A stretch of 64,000 bases of DNA, taken from the NCBI GenBank assembly GCA_029844215.1, contig CM056723.1:84064790-84128789 (forward strand), read 5' to 3'. The notes beneath the pieces are model-generated. The model was not told where the DNA came from. It saw only the letters and a list, made by a program, of their open reading frames with translations, and searched no databases. The number at the start of each line of letters is the position of its first letter. Position 1 is the stretch's first letter. Positions 21,647 to 32,146 of the stretch are shown one piece after another. The position numbers and the translations under genes are program-made. Source of the stretch: Przewalskia tangutica. Lineage: Eukaryota; Streptophyta; Magnoliopsida; Solanales; Solanaceae.

Positions 21647-24413
21647 TGTGAAATCCGGAAAAAAAAATACATAGTTGTGGTTGAGTTAATAAAAATATAT
21701 ATATATAAGAAAACAAAGAATAAATTGCATGGGATAGAGTTAGTGTTAAAGTTGGATAAATAGATAGATGAAATGAAAATAAGAAAACAAAAAAAACAAA
21801 TGAAGAATAAAAGAAAAACAAAAGAAAAAAAAATATGCAGCATGCTACCACGTGAACGTCCACCCTTCTCTTCCCTTCCCCCCCTTTTCATTTCCCCTCC
21901 AACTCTTGTCATTTCACCTCCCATATGTTATAGAAAACTCTCCACTTATACATTGTATTTACACACAAACAAAGTACATAACATAAAGGTTAGAAAATCA
22001 GAAAAAAACAAGTGAAAAGAAGAGGAAAAAAAATACCAAGAGGGCAAGAAGAACAAGAATCAAAATACTAGAGAGTAAGGATAATTTTAGCAACCACACA
22101 ACAATAATCTTCACACTTACAAGGTGAGTTTTCTCACTCAGAAATTCTTGGTAACATCCTTTATTTTTAGTTCAATACATGTTGGAATAAGAATTGAGTG
22201 TTGAAAAGAAATATTGAACTTTTGATTGTTTAGACAACTAGTTGCGTCATGAACTTTACGAACTGTTCTCACTGAGTTATAATTGTTAGAATTTGATGAA
22301 ATTCAGAAGAATTGTACACCTCTCTAATATGATCATATAGAACCAAAAATGAGGTAAAATGGACATACGGTTTGAAAGTTATCATGGTTCAAAGTTCCTG
22401 CCTTAGATTTGGTCGAAATTCGGAAAGGCATAAGTACGGACTGTTTTTATTGAGTTTTACTTATTAGAATTATATGAAAATTTACATGATTGTAAATCTC
22501 TATGTTACAGACAGATATATATAAAGATTTATTAAAACGGACTTACGAGTTGAGAGTTATTGTAGTTTGAAGTTGCTGCCTCGGATTCGTCGGAATCCAG
22601 AAGGGCAGGACGTTGAAACGTAAAACTGTACTAATATGTGGGGAATATGAAAATTGTTTCTAAATGAAAGTTCTAGATCTCTTTGTTGTGGACATTTTGA
22701 GACCTTACGGGGGTCTATACGACTTAAGGATTGAGAGTTATCTCTGTTTAAAGTTTCTGCCTCGGATCTATCGAGATCCAGGAAGGGCAGCGAATAAAAG
22801 TGTAAAACTGTACCAAATGGTACAGAATATGAAAGAATGGTTCACATGGAGACGTGTATCTCTCTGTTCTCGTCGTTTTGAGAATTTATGGGGCTTGAAC
22901 GGGTTTACAGATTAGGAGTTATGACTATTATAAGATTGGGTGTTGTTTAATAAAAATTCTGCCGAAACAAATTTCATGTGGCTGTTTTGAGGATAAATTT
23001 GTGTTAGTTACCCAAAGTAGTTTTAAATGAAATTTGGTACAGTGAAAGATCCCCGTCTTACCTTAGTTTACGCTTGAGAAACACATTAGTTGGAGTTATG
23101 GTTAAAAAGTTATAATCGTTACAAGTATGAATGACAGAATGTTAGAAAAGAGAATAGTATTTATTTGATCTTCAAAAATATGAAAGGTGAATACGTGTTC
23201 ACATAAATATATAAATATATAATGGATCGGGTTGCACGCGCAACAAAACGTAAAGTGAATACGCGTTCACAAATACGTAAACATAATGGGTCGGGTTGCG
23301 CGCAACAAAACGTAAAGTGAATATATGTTCAAAAATAAGTAAATATAATGGATCGGGTTGCGCGCAACAAAACGTAAAGTGAATACGCGTTCACAAATAC
23401 GTAAATATAATGGGTGGGTTGCGCGCAACAAAACGTAAAGTGAATACGGCGTTCACAAATACGTAAACATAATGGATCGGGTTGCGCGCAACAAAACGTA
23501 AAGTGAATACGGCGTTCACAAATACGTAAATATAATGGATCGGGTTGCGCGCAACAAAACGTAAAGTGAATACACGTTCACAAATACGTAAACATAATGG
23601 ATCGGGTTGCACGCCGCAACAAAACGTAAAGTGAATACGTGTTCACAAATACGTAAATATAATGGATCGGGTTGCACGCCGCAATAAAATATGAAATATG
23701 AATACATGTTCACCTATATATAAATATGAAAAGTGAATACGCGTTCACAAATATATAAATGTAATAAACATGTGGAAATGCAGGGGAATGTCTTAACGTA
23801 TAATACGAGATAAAATGAAGTGTTAGTTAAACCGAGAATTTCCTATGAGGAGTTGTTGCATATTTAAAAATGTTGTAACCTGATATGTTTTTGCAATATG
23901 CTTATTACGTTATAATGTGATTACACTTGGAATATTGCGGTGTTACTTTGAATTGCAGGGTAAGGTTCTCACTCAGCCCCAGATGGTAGGGCTGACTTTT
24001 TATTTAACATGTTTCAGGAAAGCGTGATAGAGGAAAGGCTCCACGCCAAGGCTAGCGATCGTCCCGCAGCCTCTGGTCATACCAAGTCCATTGCTTCGGG
24101 CTTGGTACTCGTCAGGTTCAGAATGTCGATTCAGTGTCTCGAAATGCGTGTGGAATGGTCTCCCTTCCAACTTAGAATAATATTTGTCAGTATGTCTATG
24201 TAGAAACAATATTTGCACGAGTATGGGCTCGCGTTATATTTTCAATAAAGTCATAAACAAATTTCTTTATTGTTATTTTTATTAATAGCTCCGTATTTGA
24301 ATATAAGTTTAAATTTCTAAATAAAGAGAATTAAATGGTGCTCCTGGTGGAAAATAATTGTCCAGGTGCCATCACGCCCTAAGTAAAGACTTAGGAAAAG
24401 TCGGGGCGTGACA
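21647..24413 (+). repeat. 5' LTR of Tekay-like element
   Basis: 2,767 bp, TGTGAAATCCGG...GGGGCGTGACA. It has an A-rich first 200 bp (the opposite strand gives a spurious hydrophobic reading frame), then repeated 'gcctcggat..tcg..atccag.agggcag' modules near 22390-22790, and a 61-65-bp minisatellite at 23190-23760. Confidence 0.92.
23190..23760 (+). repeat. LTR minisatellite, about nine 61-65-bp units
   Basis: The phrase 'cgtaaagtgaata' recurs with spacing 61-65 bp (anchors 23251, 23313, 23374, 23436, 23499, 23562, 23627). Most units hold the 12-bp palindrome GTTGCGCGCAAC and the near-palindrome GTGAATACGCGTTCAC. Some units read GTTGCACGCCGCAAC instead. The 3' LTR has the matching array at 30930-31500 with differing unit variants. 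Confidence 0.9.
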
Positions 24414-24416
24414 AGT

Positions 24417-24428
24417 TGGTATCAGAGC
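24417..24428 (+). other. Primer-binding site of Tekay-like element
   Basis: TGGTATCAGAGC is a perfect 12-base complement of the plant initiator tRNA-Met 3' end, three bases after the 5' LTR end. Confidence 0.92.
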
Positions 24429-24612
24429 TAAACCAGGTTAGGAGATTCTAGGAAGTTTCTTCGAGTCGGGTGTTTGAACGGTTACTTATTGCGACGGTGT
24501 GCGCGCCACCTTAGTAATAAGTAAACGGAATAACATCCTAAAGTTTCACTTCTTTCGTACTCTTCTCGTGCCTATCTTGAGTCTTTTCAAAGATTTGGTT
24601 CTCGTACTTCCT

Positions 24613-25110
24613 CCTTCAAATGATTGTGGAAGGGGATGTGCAACGATAAACTATGGACAATACAGGGGTATGGTGGAGAAACTTTAGAAGAAATCGTTCC
24701 CCGATGTCACCACCGATGATGTGGGGGGAGTTCAGAGCCGTATTCATTAAAAAGTACATGCCTAACACCCGAAAAGATGCGCTCAGGCGTGAGTTTGAAC
24801 AATTGAAACAAGAAGACCGCAATGTGAAAGAATATAATACCTAATTCATGCGATCTTCATCATACAACGTGCATATTATTCCTACGAAAGGGAGAAGGTC
24901 AAAAGATTTGTGAGGGTTTAAACCCGAACTTGGTAGAGAAGGTAGTGGCATTAGCCTATGATCGGACGTACCTTGGATCGTCAACATGACAATGAGGGTA
25001 GAAGGTTTTGCCAAATCAAAAGAGAGTATTCACGAAAGAGGCATTTATGTGACTCGACCTTTTCAACTATCCGATTGAGTCATACTATAAAAAATAGTCA
25101 ACTCCATCCG
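24613..25110 (+). pseudogene. gag remnant of Tekay-like element
   Basis: The translated stretch WWRNFRRNRSPMSPPMMWGE, followed by FIKKYMPNTRKDALRREF and LKQEDRNVKEY, matches the core of the gypsy capsid domain (Retrotrans_gag). The frame stops near 24842; gag-like residues (RFVRGLNPNLVEKVV, then LRVEGFAKSKE) continue in another frame to about 25110. The N-terminus is not identifiable and the zinc knuckle and protease are missing, because unrelated repeat sequence begins at about 25120. It cannot encode a working capsid. Confidence 0.8.
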
Positions 25111-25119
25111 AGAGAGTTC

Positions 25120-25730
25120 CACTTATCGCTTAGAAGATCAATAAAGGTATGTGGAACTTTCCTATCTCTTGAGCATGAATAGTTGTACTTATATAGTACG
25201 GTGAGCGACAATACTTTGATATCCTTTACTTATTTAAGAATGGCCAAGTTGTGCGAGTTAGGAGGTTAACCCACTTCTTTAAAACTATTAAGGATGTCTT
25301 AAGTTTTCAAAGTTAAGGGACTTGAAGTGTTTTGAGTATATGATACTTGTTTTGTTTTAAAAGTTTAAGTCCCTTGGAAATAGGAAAATGTAATTGACTA
25401 AGGTATAAGATTAATATAACGAGTTTATGGGAAGTTGGTTATATTCGCTTTATGGAAAGTTAAAAGGAGAGATTTACTTTAAGTAAGATAAGTAAGGACA
25501 AGTGACTTGATGCTATGGTTATTAGTATCTTGGAAGTTTTATATAAAAAAAGAGTCATTCGTTTTAAAAGAGTAGAAGTATGTAGTACTTGGGATTAAAT
25601 TTCCGGATTCTTTTATTAAGACATGTTAGTGCCTTAAGTGAACTAAAATGAGAGGATATATTAATAATGTCAATAAGAAGTTAGGGGATTTCTTGACTTA
25701 CTTATGTTATGTAGGATAGCCGGTTGAGCT
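25120..25730 (+). repeat. Foreign LTR-like segment captured inside Tekay-like element
   Basis: Phrases here match the long-LTR family and not Tekay: 'ggtatgtgg', 'cctatctcttgagcatga', 'tatagtacggtgagcg' (compare 15990-16050), 'tttatgggaagttggttata' (compare 12270) and 'tatgtagtacttgggat' (compare 7075). The segment lies in the + orientation and replaces the gag C-terminus and protease. Its first junction is near 25120; it leads into the 54-bp array at 25731. Confidence 0.75.
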
Positions 25731-26106
25731 AGGGTAAGAGTATAAATGAGGGGTAAACCCCCAAGACGTTATACCACATTCTCCAGGGTAAGAGTATAAA
25801 TGAGGGGTAAACCCCCAAGACGTTATACCACCTTCTCCAGGGTAAGAGTATAAATGAGGGGTAAACCCCCAAGACGTTATACCACCTTCTCTAGGGTAAG
25901 AGTATAAATGAGGGGCAAGCCCCAAGACGTTATACCACCTTCTCCAGGGTAAGAGTATGAATGAGGGGCAATCCCCAAGACGTCATACCACCTTCTTCAG
26001 GGTAAGAGTATGAATGAGGGGAAAGCCCCAAGACGTCATACCACCTGCTTCAGGGTAAGAGTATAAATGAGGGGAAAACTCCCAAGACGTTATACCACCT
26101 GTTCAG
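25731..26106 (+). repeat. Seven ~54-bp tandem repeats inside Tekay-like element
   Basis: Units start at 25731, 25785, 25839, 25893, 25946, 25999 and 26052 (54, 54, 54, 53, 53, 53). Each reads 'agggtaagagtataaatgag' followed by a 'gggg..aa.ccccaagacgt' block and 'ataccacct'. There is no alternation of repeat and unique spacer. A 54-bp period equals 18 codons, which explains an open frame on the opposite strand. Confidence 0.92.
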
Positions 26107-27684
26107 TGGATTTGCTACCCATGATGCGAGGAATATCCTCACGTCAACTTATTTCCTACCTTAGGTCTCAAAAGTTATTAAGGAGTCACAAAGTGGAGTA
26201 CGCATATCTGGCTAATATAGTAGATACCAAAAAAAGAGTCCCCAGCGGTGCATGATGTTCCTATTGTTTGAAAAAAATTCGAAGGTTTTTTTTTTCCTGA
26301 AGATCTCCCAGGCCTTCCTCCGGATAGAGAAGTGGAGTTCGCTATAGAGTTAATTCTGGGTACAAGACCTATTTCTATTTCCTCCATATCGAATGGTTCC
26401 AGCTGAATTGAGAGAGTTAAAAGAACAATTGAAGGATCTTCTGGATAAAGGCTTTATAAGGCCTAGTGTTTCCCCTTGGGGTGCACCAGTCCTGTTTGTG
26501 AAAAGGAAAGACGGATCGCTCCGAATGTGCATCGATTATCGGCAGCTCAATAAGGTCACGATCAAGAACCGATACCCATTACCAAGAATCGATGATCTTT
26601 TTGACCAACTTCAGGGAGCTAGCTATTTTTCCAAGATTGATCTCCGTTCGGGATATCACCAGCTGAAAATAAATCCAGATGATATATCCAAAACAACCTT
26701 TAGAACCCGTCTGACCATTATGAGTTCTTGGTCATGTCTTTTGGGTTAACCAATGCCAATGCTTTTATGGATTTAATGAACAGAATCTTCAAACCATTCC
26801 TAGATTTGTTCGTAATTGTGTTCATAGATGATATCCTAATCTACAGTAAGAGTGTTGAAGAACATGAAGAGCATCTGAGGGTAGTGCTTCAAGTCTTGAA
26901 ACATGAGAAACTATATGCTAAATTTTCAAAGTGTGAATTTTGGTTGGAAAAGGTAGCCTTTTTGGGTCATGTTGTGTCAAGGGATGGAATTATGGTAGAC
27001 CCCCAGAAGATAGAAGCAGTGAAGAACTGGTCAAAATCGACCACTCCGACAGAGGTTAGAAGTTTCTTGGGTTTGGCTGGGTATTATAGAAGATTCGTAA
27101 AAGGTTTTTCTAGTCTTGATGCTCCCTTGACCCGGTTGACTCAAAAAACGGTTAAGTACCAGTGGTCAGAAGCATGTGAAGCCAGTTTTCAGAAACTAAA
27201 GGAATTGTTGACTACTGCACCAGTCCTAACCTTACCATCGGGACAAGAAGGGTTCACAGTCTATTGCGATGCCTCTAGAGTTGGGTTAGGATGTGTCTTG
27301 ATGCAGTTTGGAAAAGTTATTGTGTATGCATCTAGACAATTGAAGATACATGAGAAGAATTACCCAACTCATGACTTGGAATTAGCTGCGGTGGTGTTTG
27401 CCTTACGAATATGGAGACATTATTTGTATGGTGTGCATGTGGACATATTTACAGATCATAAGAGTTTGCAGTACATAACCACGCAGGAGGATTTGAATCT
27501 CCGACAAAGAAGATGGTTAGAGTTGCTTAAGGATTATGACCTTAATATTCTTTACCATCCTGGGAAAGCCAACGTGGTGGCTGACGCACTCAGTAGGAGA
27601 TCAATGGGCAGCTTGGCCCATTTGGCAATACAAAGAGGGTATTGTTGGAGGTACAAAGATTGGGAAACCTCGGGGTTAGCTTAA
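26107..27684 (+). pseudogene. Reverse transcriptase and RNase H of Tekay-like element
   Basis: A protease-to-RT linker (26107-26390, EYAYLANIVDTKK) leads into RT: the ELRELKEQLKDLLDKGFIRP entry, SPWGAPVLFVKRKDGSLRMC, catalytic Asp in YFSKIDLRSGYHQ, and FIDDILIYSK near 26821-26850. A one-base frameshift near 26712 separates the first palm part from the rest. RNase H follows, with YCDAS, THDLELAAVVFALRIW, TDHKSLQY and HPGKANVVADALSRR, so its catalytic acidic residues appear present. A second frameshift near 27640-27680 separates it from integrase. Domain order is as in plant Ty3/gypsy pol. Confidence 0.93.
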
Positions 27685-29162
27685 CTGAGATCGGTGAAGG
27701 TAGGGTGGTGGTACATGATACCTCGCAGTCTGCCTTAGCTTCAGAAATAAAAGAAAGTCAGTTTGAGGATACGGAGTTTGTTGGATTTTGGGAGAGGATC
27801 CAACAGGGAAAACCTTCACAGTTTACATTGGGAGATAATGACGGAACCCTTCGGTATAAGGGTAGGTTATGTGTTCCTAAGGTAAATGATCTAAGGAGGA
27901 AGATCTTAGATGAGGGTCACAACAGAAGATATTCCATTCATCCAGGGTCAACAAAAATGTATCAGGACCTCAAGGCAAATTACTGGTGGGACGGGATGAA
28001 GAAAGACGTTGCGGAGTTTGTCGGGAGGTGTCTTATATGTCAGCAGGTGAAAGCTGAACATCAAAAACCTGGCGGATTACTTCAGGACATTGGGGTCCCC
28101 ATGTGGAAATGGGAGGCGATTCATATGAATTTTGTAACTGGTCTACCGAAAACTCGAGAAGGGTAAGATTCTATTTGAGTGATTGTTGATCGGCTTACAA
28201 AGTCAGCCCATTTCTTACCGGTCAAGACTACGTATCGCGCATCACAATACGCACAGATTTATTTGAAGGAGATTGTGCGGTTACACGGGATTCCTTTACA
28301 AATTATTTCAGATAGGGGTTCCCAGTTCACCTCACACTTTTGGCAAAGTTTTCAGCAGGGTCTCGGGACAAAAGTTAAGTTAAGCACAGTTTTCCACCCG
28401 CAAACAGATGGTCAAGCTGAGCGAACAATCCAAACACTTGAGGACATGTTGTGATCTTGTGTGTTAGATTTTCAGGGAAGCTGGTTGGACCATCTATGTC
28501 TAATTGAGATCGCCTACAACAATAGTTTTCACTCTAGCATACAAATGGCCCCGTTTGAAGCATTATATGGACGAAAATGTAGGTCTCCACTTGGATGGTT
28601 CGAGGTGGGTGACGAATCGTTCGGACCTGAAGTCATTCAAGAAACAAATGATAAGGTACAGATGATTCGGGAGCGGATCAAAACAGCTCATAGCCGTCAT
28701 AAGTCTTATGCGGATCATCGGAAAAGAGATTTTGAATTCCAAGAGGGGGGGAAAGTATTTTTAAAAGTGTCCCCAATGAAGGGAGTGATGCGCTTTGGTA
28801 AGAAAGGTAAATTGAGCCTAAGGTTTATTGGGCCATATGAGATCTTGCGAAGAGTGGGGAATGTGGCTTACGAATTAGCACTTCCACAAGAGCTGGAAGC
28901 AGTGCATCCGGTATTTCATGTGTCAATGTTACGAAAATACTTGCACGATCCAAGTCACGTCATCCTTCCCCAGGAGATAATTCTTAATAAGGAGCTTCAA
29001 TATGAAGAAGTTCCGGTGGAAATACTTGATAGGAAGGTTAAGCGCCTTAGGAATAAAGATATTGCTTCCGTGAAAGTCCTATGGAAGAATCACTCCACAG
29101 AGGAAACTACCTGGGAAGCGGAAGAGGCGATGAAAGTCAACTATCCATTCCTATTTGACTAA
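27685..29162 (+). pseudogene. Integrase and chromodomain of Tekay-like element
   Basis: Integrase is in one frame with three premature stops: TAA 28164-28166, TGA 28176-28178 (where the family has Trp in DSIWVIVDRLTK) and TGA 28452-28454 (where the family usually has Arg after LEDML). Visible motifs: HHCC finger (HNRRYSIHPGSTKMY ... CLICQQVKAEHQ), core Asp in IVDRLTKSAHF, ISDRGSQFTSHFW, QAERTIQTLEDM, then the GPY-type region (LRFIGPYEILRRVGNVAYEL). A chromodomain at about 29005-29155 (DRKVKRLRNKDIASVKVLW ... TTWEAEEAM) ends the protein. Chromodomains steer integration to marked chromatin. Confidence 0.93.
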
Positions 29163-29227
29163 GGTAATAAAAAAAATGCATTACATAGTACTTCATATGT
29201 GTGTCATTTGCGTGTCTATATGCATGT

Positions 29228-29388
29228 GTTACAACCTTATTCTCATTCGAGGACGAATGCTTCTTAAGAAAGAGAGAATATGAAGCCCCAAATTAGTGTT
29301 ACAATAACAATAAACATTATTGTGTCTATGTGAGTATGTTACGACCTTATTCACATTCGAGGACGAATGTTGCTTAAGGAGGAGAGAA
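29228..29388 (+). promoter_or_regulatory. Duplicated stem-loop/polypurine region of Tekay-like element
   Basis: Two copies lie 110 bp apart. The first (about 29231-29290) has CATTCG/CGAATG at 29244-29259, a purine run, then 'tatgaagcccc', which resembles a damaged LTR start. The second has ACATTCG/CGAATGT at 29353-29370 and polypurine tract AAGGAGGAGAGAA at 29376-29388 directly before the LTR. Only the second adjoins the real LTR. Confidence 0.8.
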
Positions 29389-32141
29389 TGTGAAATCCGG
29401 AAAAAAAAAATACATAGTTGTGGTTGAGTTAACAAATATATATATATATAAGAAAACAAAGAATAAATTGCATGGGATAGAGTTAGTGTTAAAGTTGGAT
29501 AAATAGATAGATGAAATGAAAATAAGAAAACAAAAAAAACAAATGAAGAATAAAAGAAAAACAAAAGAAAAAAAAATATGCAGCATGCTACCACGTGAAC
29601 GTCCACCCTTCTCTTCCCTTCCCCCCCTTTTCATTTCCCCTCCAACTCTTGTCATTTCACCTCCCATATGTTATAGAAAACTCTCCACTTATACATTGTA
29701 TTTACACACAAACAAAGTACATAACATAAAGGTTAGAAAATCAGAAAAAAACAAGTGAAAAGAAGAGGAAAAAAATACCAAGAGGGCAAGAAGAACAAGA
29801 ATCAAAATACTAGAGAGTAAGGATAATTTTAGCAACCACACAACAATAATCTTCACACTTACAAGGTGAGTTTTCTCACTCAGAAATTCTTGGTAACATC
29901 CTTTATTTTTAGTTCAATACATGTTGGAATAAGAATTGAGTGTTGAAAAGAAATATTGAACTTTTGATTGTTTAGACAACTAGTTGCGTCATGAACTTTA
30001 CGAACTGTTCTCACTGAGTTATAATTGTTAGAATTTGATGAAATTCAGAAGAATTGTACACCTCTCTAATATGATCATATAGAACCAAAAATGAGGTAAA
30101 ATGGACATACGGTTTGAAAGTTATCATGGTTCAAAGTTCCTGCCTTAGATTTGGTCGAAATTCGGAAAGGCATAAGTACGGACTGTTTTTATTGAGTTTT
30201 ACTTATTAGAATTATATGAAAATTTACATGATTGTAAATCTCTCTGTTACAGACAGATATATATAAAGATTTATTAAAACGGACTTACGAGTTGAGAGTT
30301 ATTGTAGTTTGAAGTTGCTGCCTCGGATTCGTCGGAATCCAGAAGGGCAGGACGTTGAAACGTAAAACTGTACTAATATGTGGGGAATATGAAAATTGTT
30401 GCTAAATGAAAGTTCTAGATCTCTTTGTTGTGGACATTTTGAGACCTTACGGGGGTCTATACGACTTACGGATTGAGAGTTATCTCTGTTTAAAGTTTCT
30501 GCCTCGGATCTATCGAGATCCAGGAAGGGCAGCGAATAAAAGTGTAAAACTGTACCAAATGGTACAGAATATGAAAGAATGGTTCACATGGAGACGTGTA
30601 TCTCTCTGTTATCGTCGTTTTGAGAATTTATGGGGCTTGAACGGGTTTACAGATTAGGAGTTATGACTATTATAAGATTGGGTGTTGTTTAATAAAAATT
30701 CTGCCGAAACAAATTTCATGTGGCTGTTTTGAGGATAAATTTGTGTTAGTTACCCAAAGTAGTTTTAAATGAAATTTGGTACAGTGAAAGATCCCCGTCT
30801 TACCTTAGTTTACGCTTGAGAAACACATTAGTTGGAGTTATGGTTAAAAAGTTATAATCGTTACAAGTATGAATGACAGAATGTTAGAAAAGAGAATAGT
30901 ATTTATTTGATCTTCTGAAAAATATGAAAGGTGAATACGTGTTCACATAAATATATAAATATATAATGGATCGGGTTGCACGCCGCAACAAAACGTAATG
31001 TGAATACGCGTTCACAAATACGTAAACATAATGGATCGGGTTGCACGCCGCAACAAAACGTAAAGTGAATATATGTTCAAAAATACGTAAATATAATGGA
31101 TCGGGTTGCACGTCGCAACAAAACGTAAAGTGAATACGCGTTCACAAATACGTAAATATAATGGGTCGGGTTGCACGCCGCAACAAAACGTAAAGTGAAT
31201 ACGCGTTCACAAATACGTAAACATAATGGATCGGGTTGCGCGCAACAAAACGTAAAGTGAATACGCGTTCACAAATACGTAAATATAATGGATCGGGTTG
31301 CGCGCAACAAAACGTAAAGTGAATACGTTCACAAATACGTAAACATAATGGATCGGGTTGCGCGCAACAAAACGTAAAGTGAATACGTGTTCACAAATAC
31401 GTAAATATAATGGATCGGGTTGCACGCCGCAATAAAATATGAAATATGAATACATGTTCACCTATATATAAATATGAAAAGTGAATACGCGTTCACAAAT
31501 ATATAAATGTAATAAACATGTGGAAATGCAGGGGAATGTCTTAACGTATAATACGAGATAAAATGAAGTGTTAGTTAAACCGAGAATTTCCTATGAGGAG
31601 TTGTTGCATATTTAAAAATGTTGTAACCTGATATGTTTTTGCAATATGCTTATTACGTTATAATGTGATTACACTTGGAATATTGCGGTGTTACTTTGAA
31701 TTGCAGGGTAAGGTTCTCACTCAGCCCCAGATGGTAGGGCTGACTTTTTATTTAACATGTTTCAGGAAAGCGTGATAGAGGAAAGGCTCCACGCCAAGGC
31801 TAGCGATCGTCCATTGCTTCGGGCTTGGTACTCGTCAGGTTCAGAATGTCAGTTCCAGTGTCTCGGGAAATGCCCGTGTGGAATGGTCTCCCTTCCAACT
31901 TAGAATAATATTTGTCAGTATGTCTATGTAGAAACAATATTTGCACGAGTATGGGCTCGCGTTATATTTTCAATAAAGTCATAAACAAATTTCTTTATTG
32001 TTATTTTTATTAATAGCTCCGTATTTGAATATAAGTTTAAATTTCTAAATAAAGAGAATTAAATGGTGCTCCTGGTGGAAAATAATTGTCCAGGTGCCAT
32101 CACGCCCTAAGTAAAGACTTAGGAAAAGTCGGGGCGTGACA
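29389..32141 (+). repeat. 3' LTR of Tekay-like element
   Basis: 2,753 bp, TGTGAAATCC to GGGGCGTGACA, nearly identical to the 5' LTR. Visible differences are scattered single bases (for example the 22502/30243 region: 'tatgttac' against 'tctgttac'), different minisatellite unit variants at 30930-31500, and a 25-bp deletion relative to the 5' LTR near 31809, bounded by a GTCC direct repeat. Confidence 0.92.
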
Positions 32142-32146
32142 CAAAC
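32142..32146 (+). other. Target site duplication, right copy (CAAAC)
   Basis: Exact repeat of 21642-21646, immediately after the LTR end GTGACA. Confidence 0.9.

Larger units (their letters stand above)
21647..32141 (+). mobile_element. Tekay-like Ty3/gypsy chromovirus element, defective, nested in LINE A
   Basis: The 10.5-kb element lies on the + strand. In order: 5' LTR (21647-24413), tRNA-iMet PBS, gag remnant, a foreign ~1-kb insert with 54-bp repeats, reverse transcriptase, RNase H, integrase, chromodomain, doubled polypurine region, 3' LTR (29389-32141). Clade placement rests on the pol order and a C-terminal chromodomain. The LTRs differ by only a handful of substitutions apart from their minisatellite and a 25-bp indel near 24063, so insertion looks recent. 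Yet the interior has lost protease and much of gag, and pol has two frameshifts and three stops. It therefore probably moved using proteins from another copy. The perfect CAAAC duplication marks a simple integration. Confidence 0.92.

Noticed and set aside
21504..21924. Hydrophobic Phe/Leu-rich frames on the - strand resembling membrane proteins (repeated at 29229-29667)
   Set aside because: They are antisense translations of the A-rich LTR start, duplicated because LTRs are duplicated, with no start context or homology.
23391..23713. Repeated frame with 'NPIHYVYVFVN' units on the - strand (also 30884-31461)
   Set aside because: It is a direct translation of the LTR minisatellite; the frame breaks whenever unit length changes.
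24417..24428. Possible tRNA fragment (TGGTATCAGAGC)
   Set aside because: It is only the 12-base primer-binding site complementary to tRNA-iMet; no cloverleaf surrounds it.
25731..26106. Regularly spaced repeats that could suggest a CRISPR array
   Set aside because: Units are head-to-tail tandem repeats without unique spacers, no cas genes are present, and the context is a plant retrotransposon.
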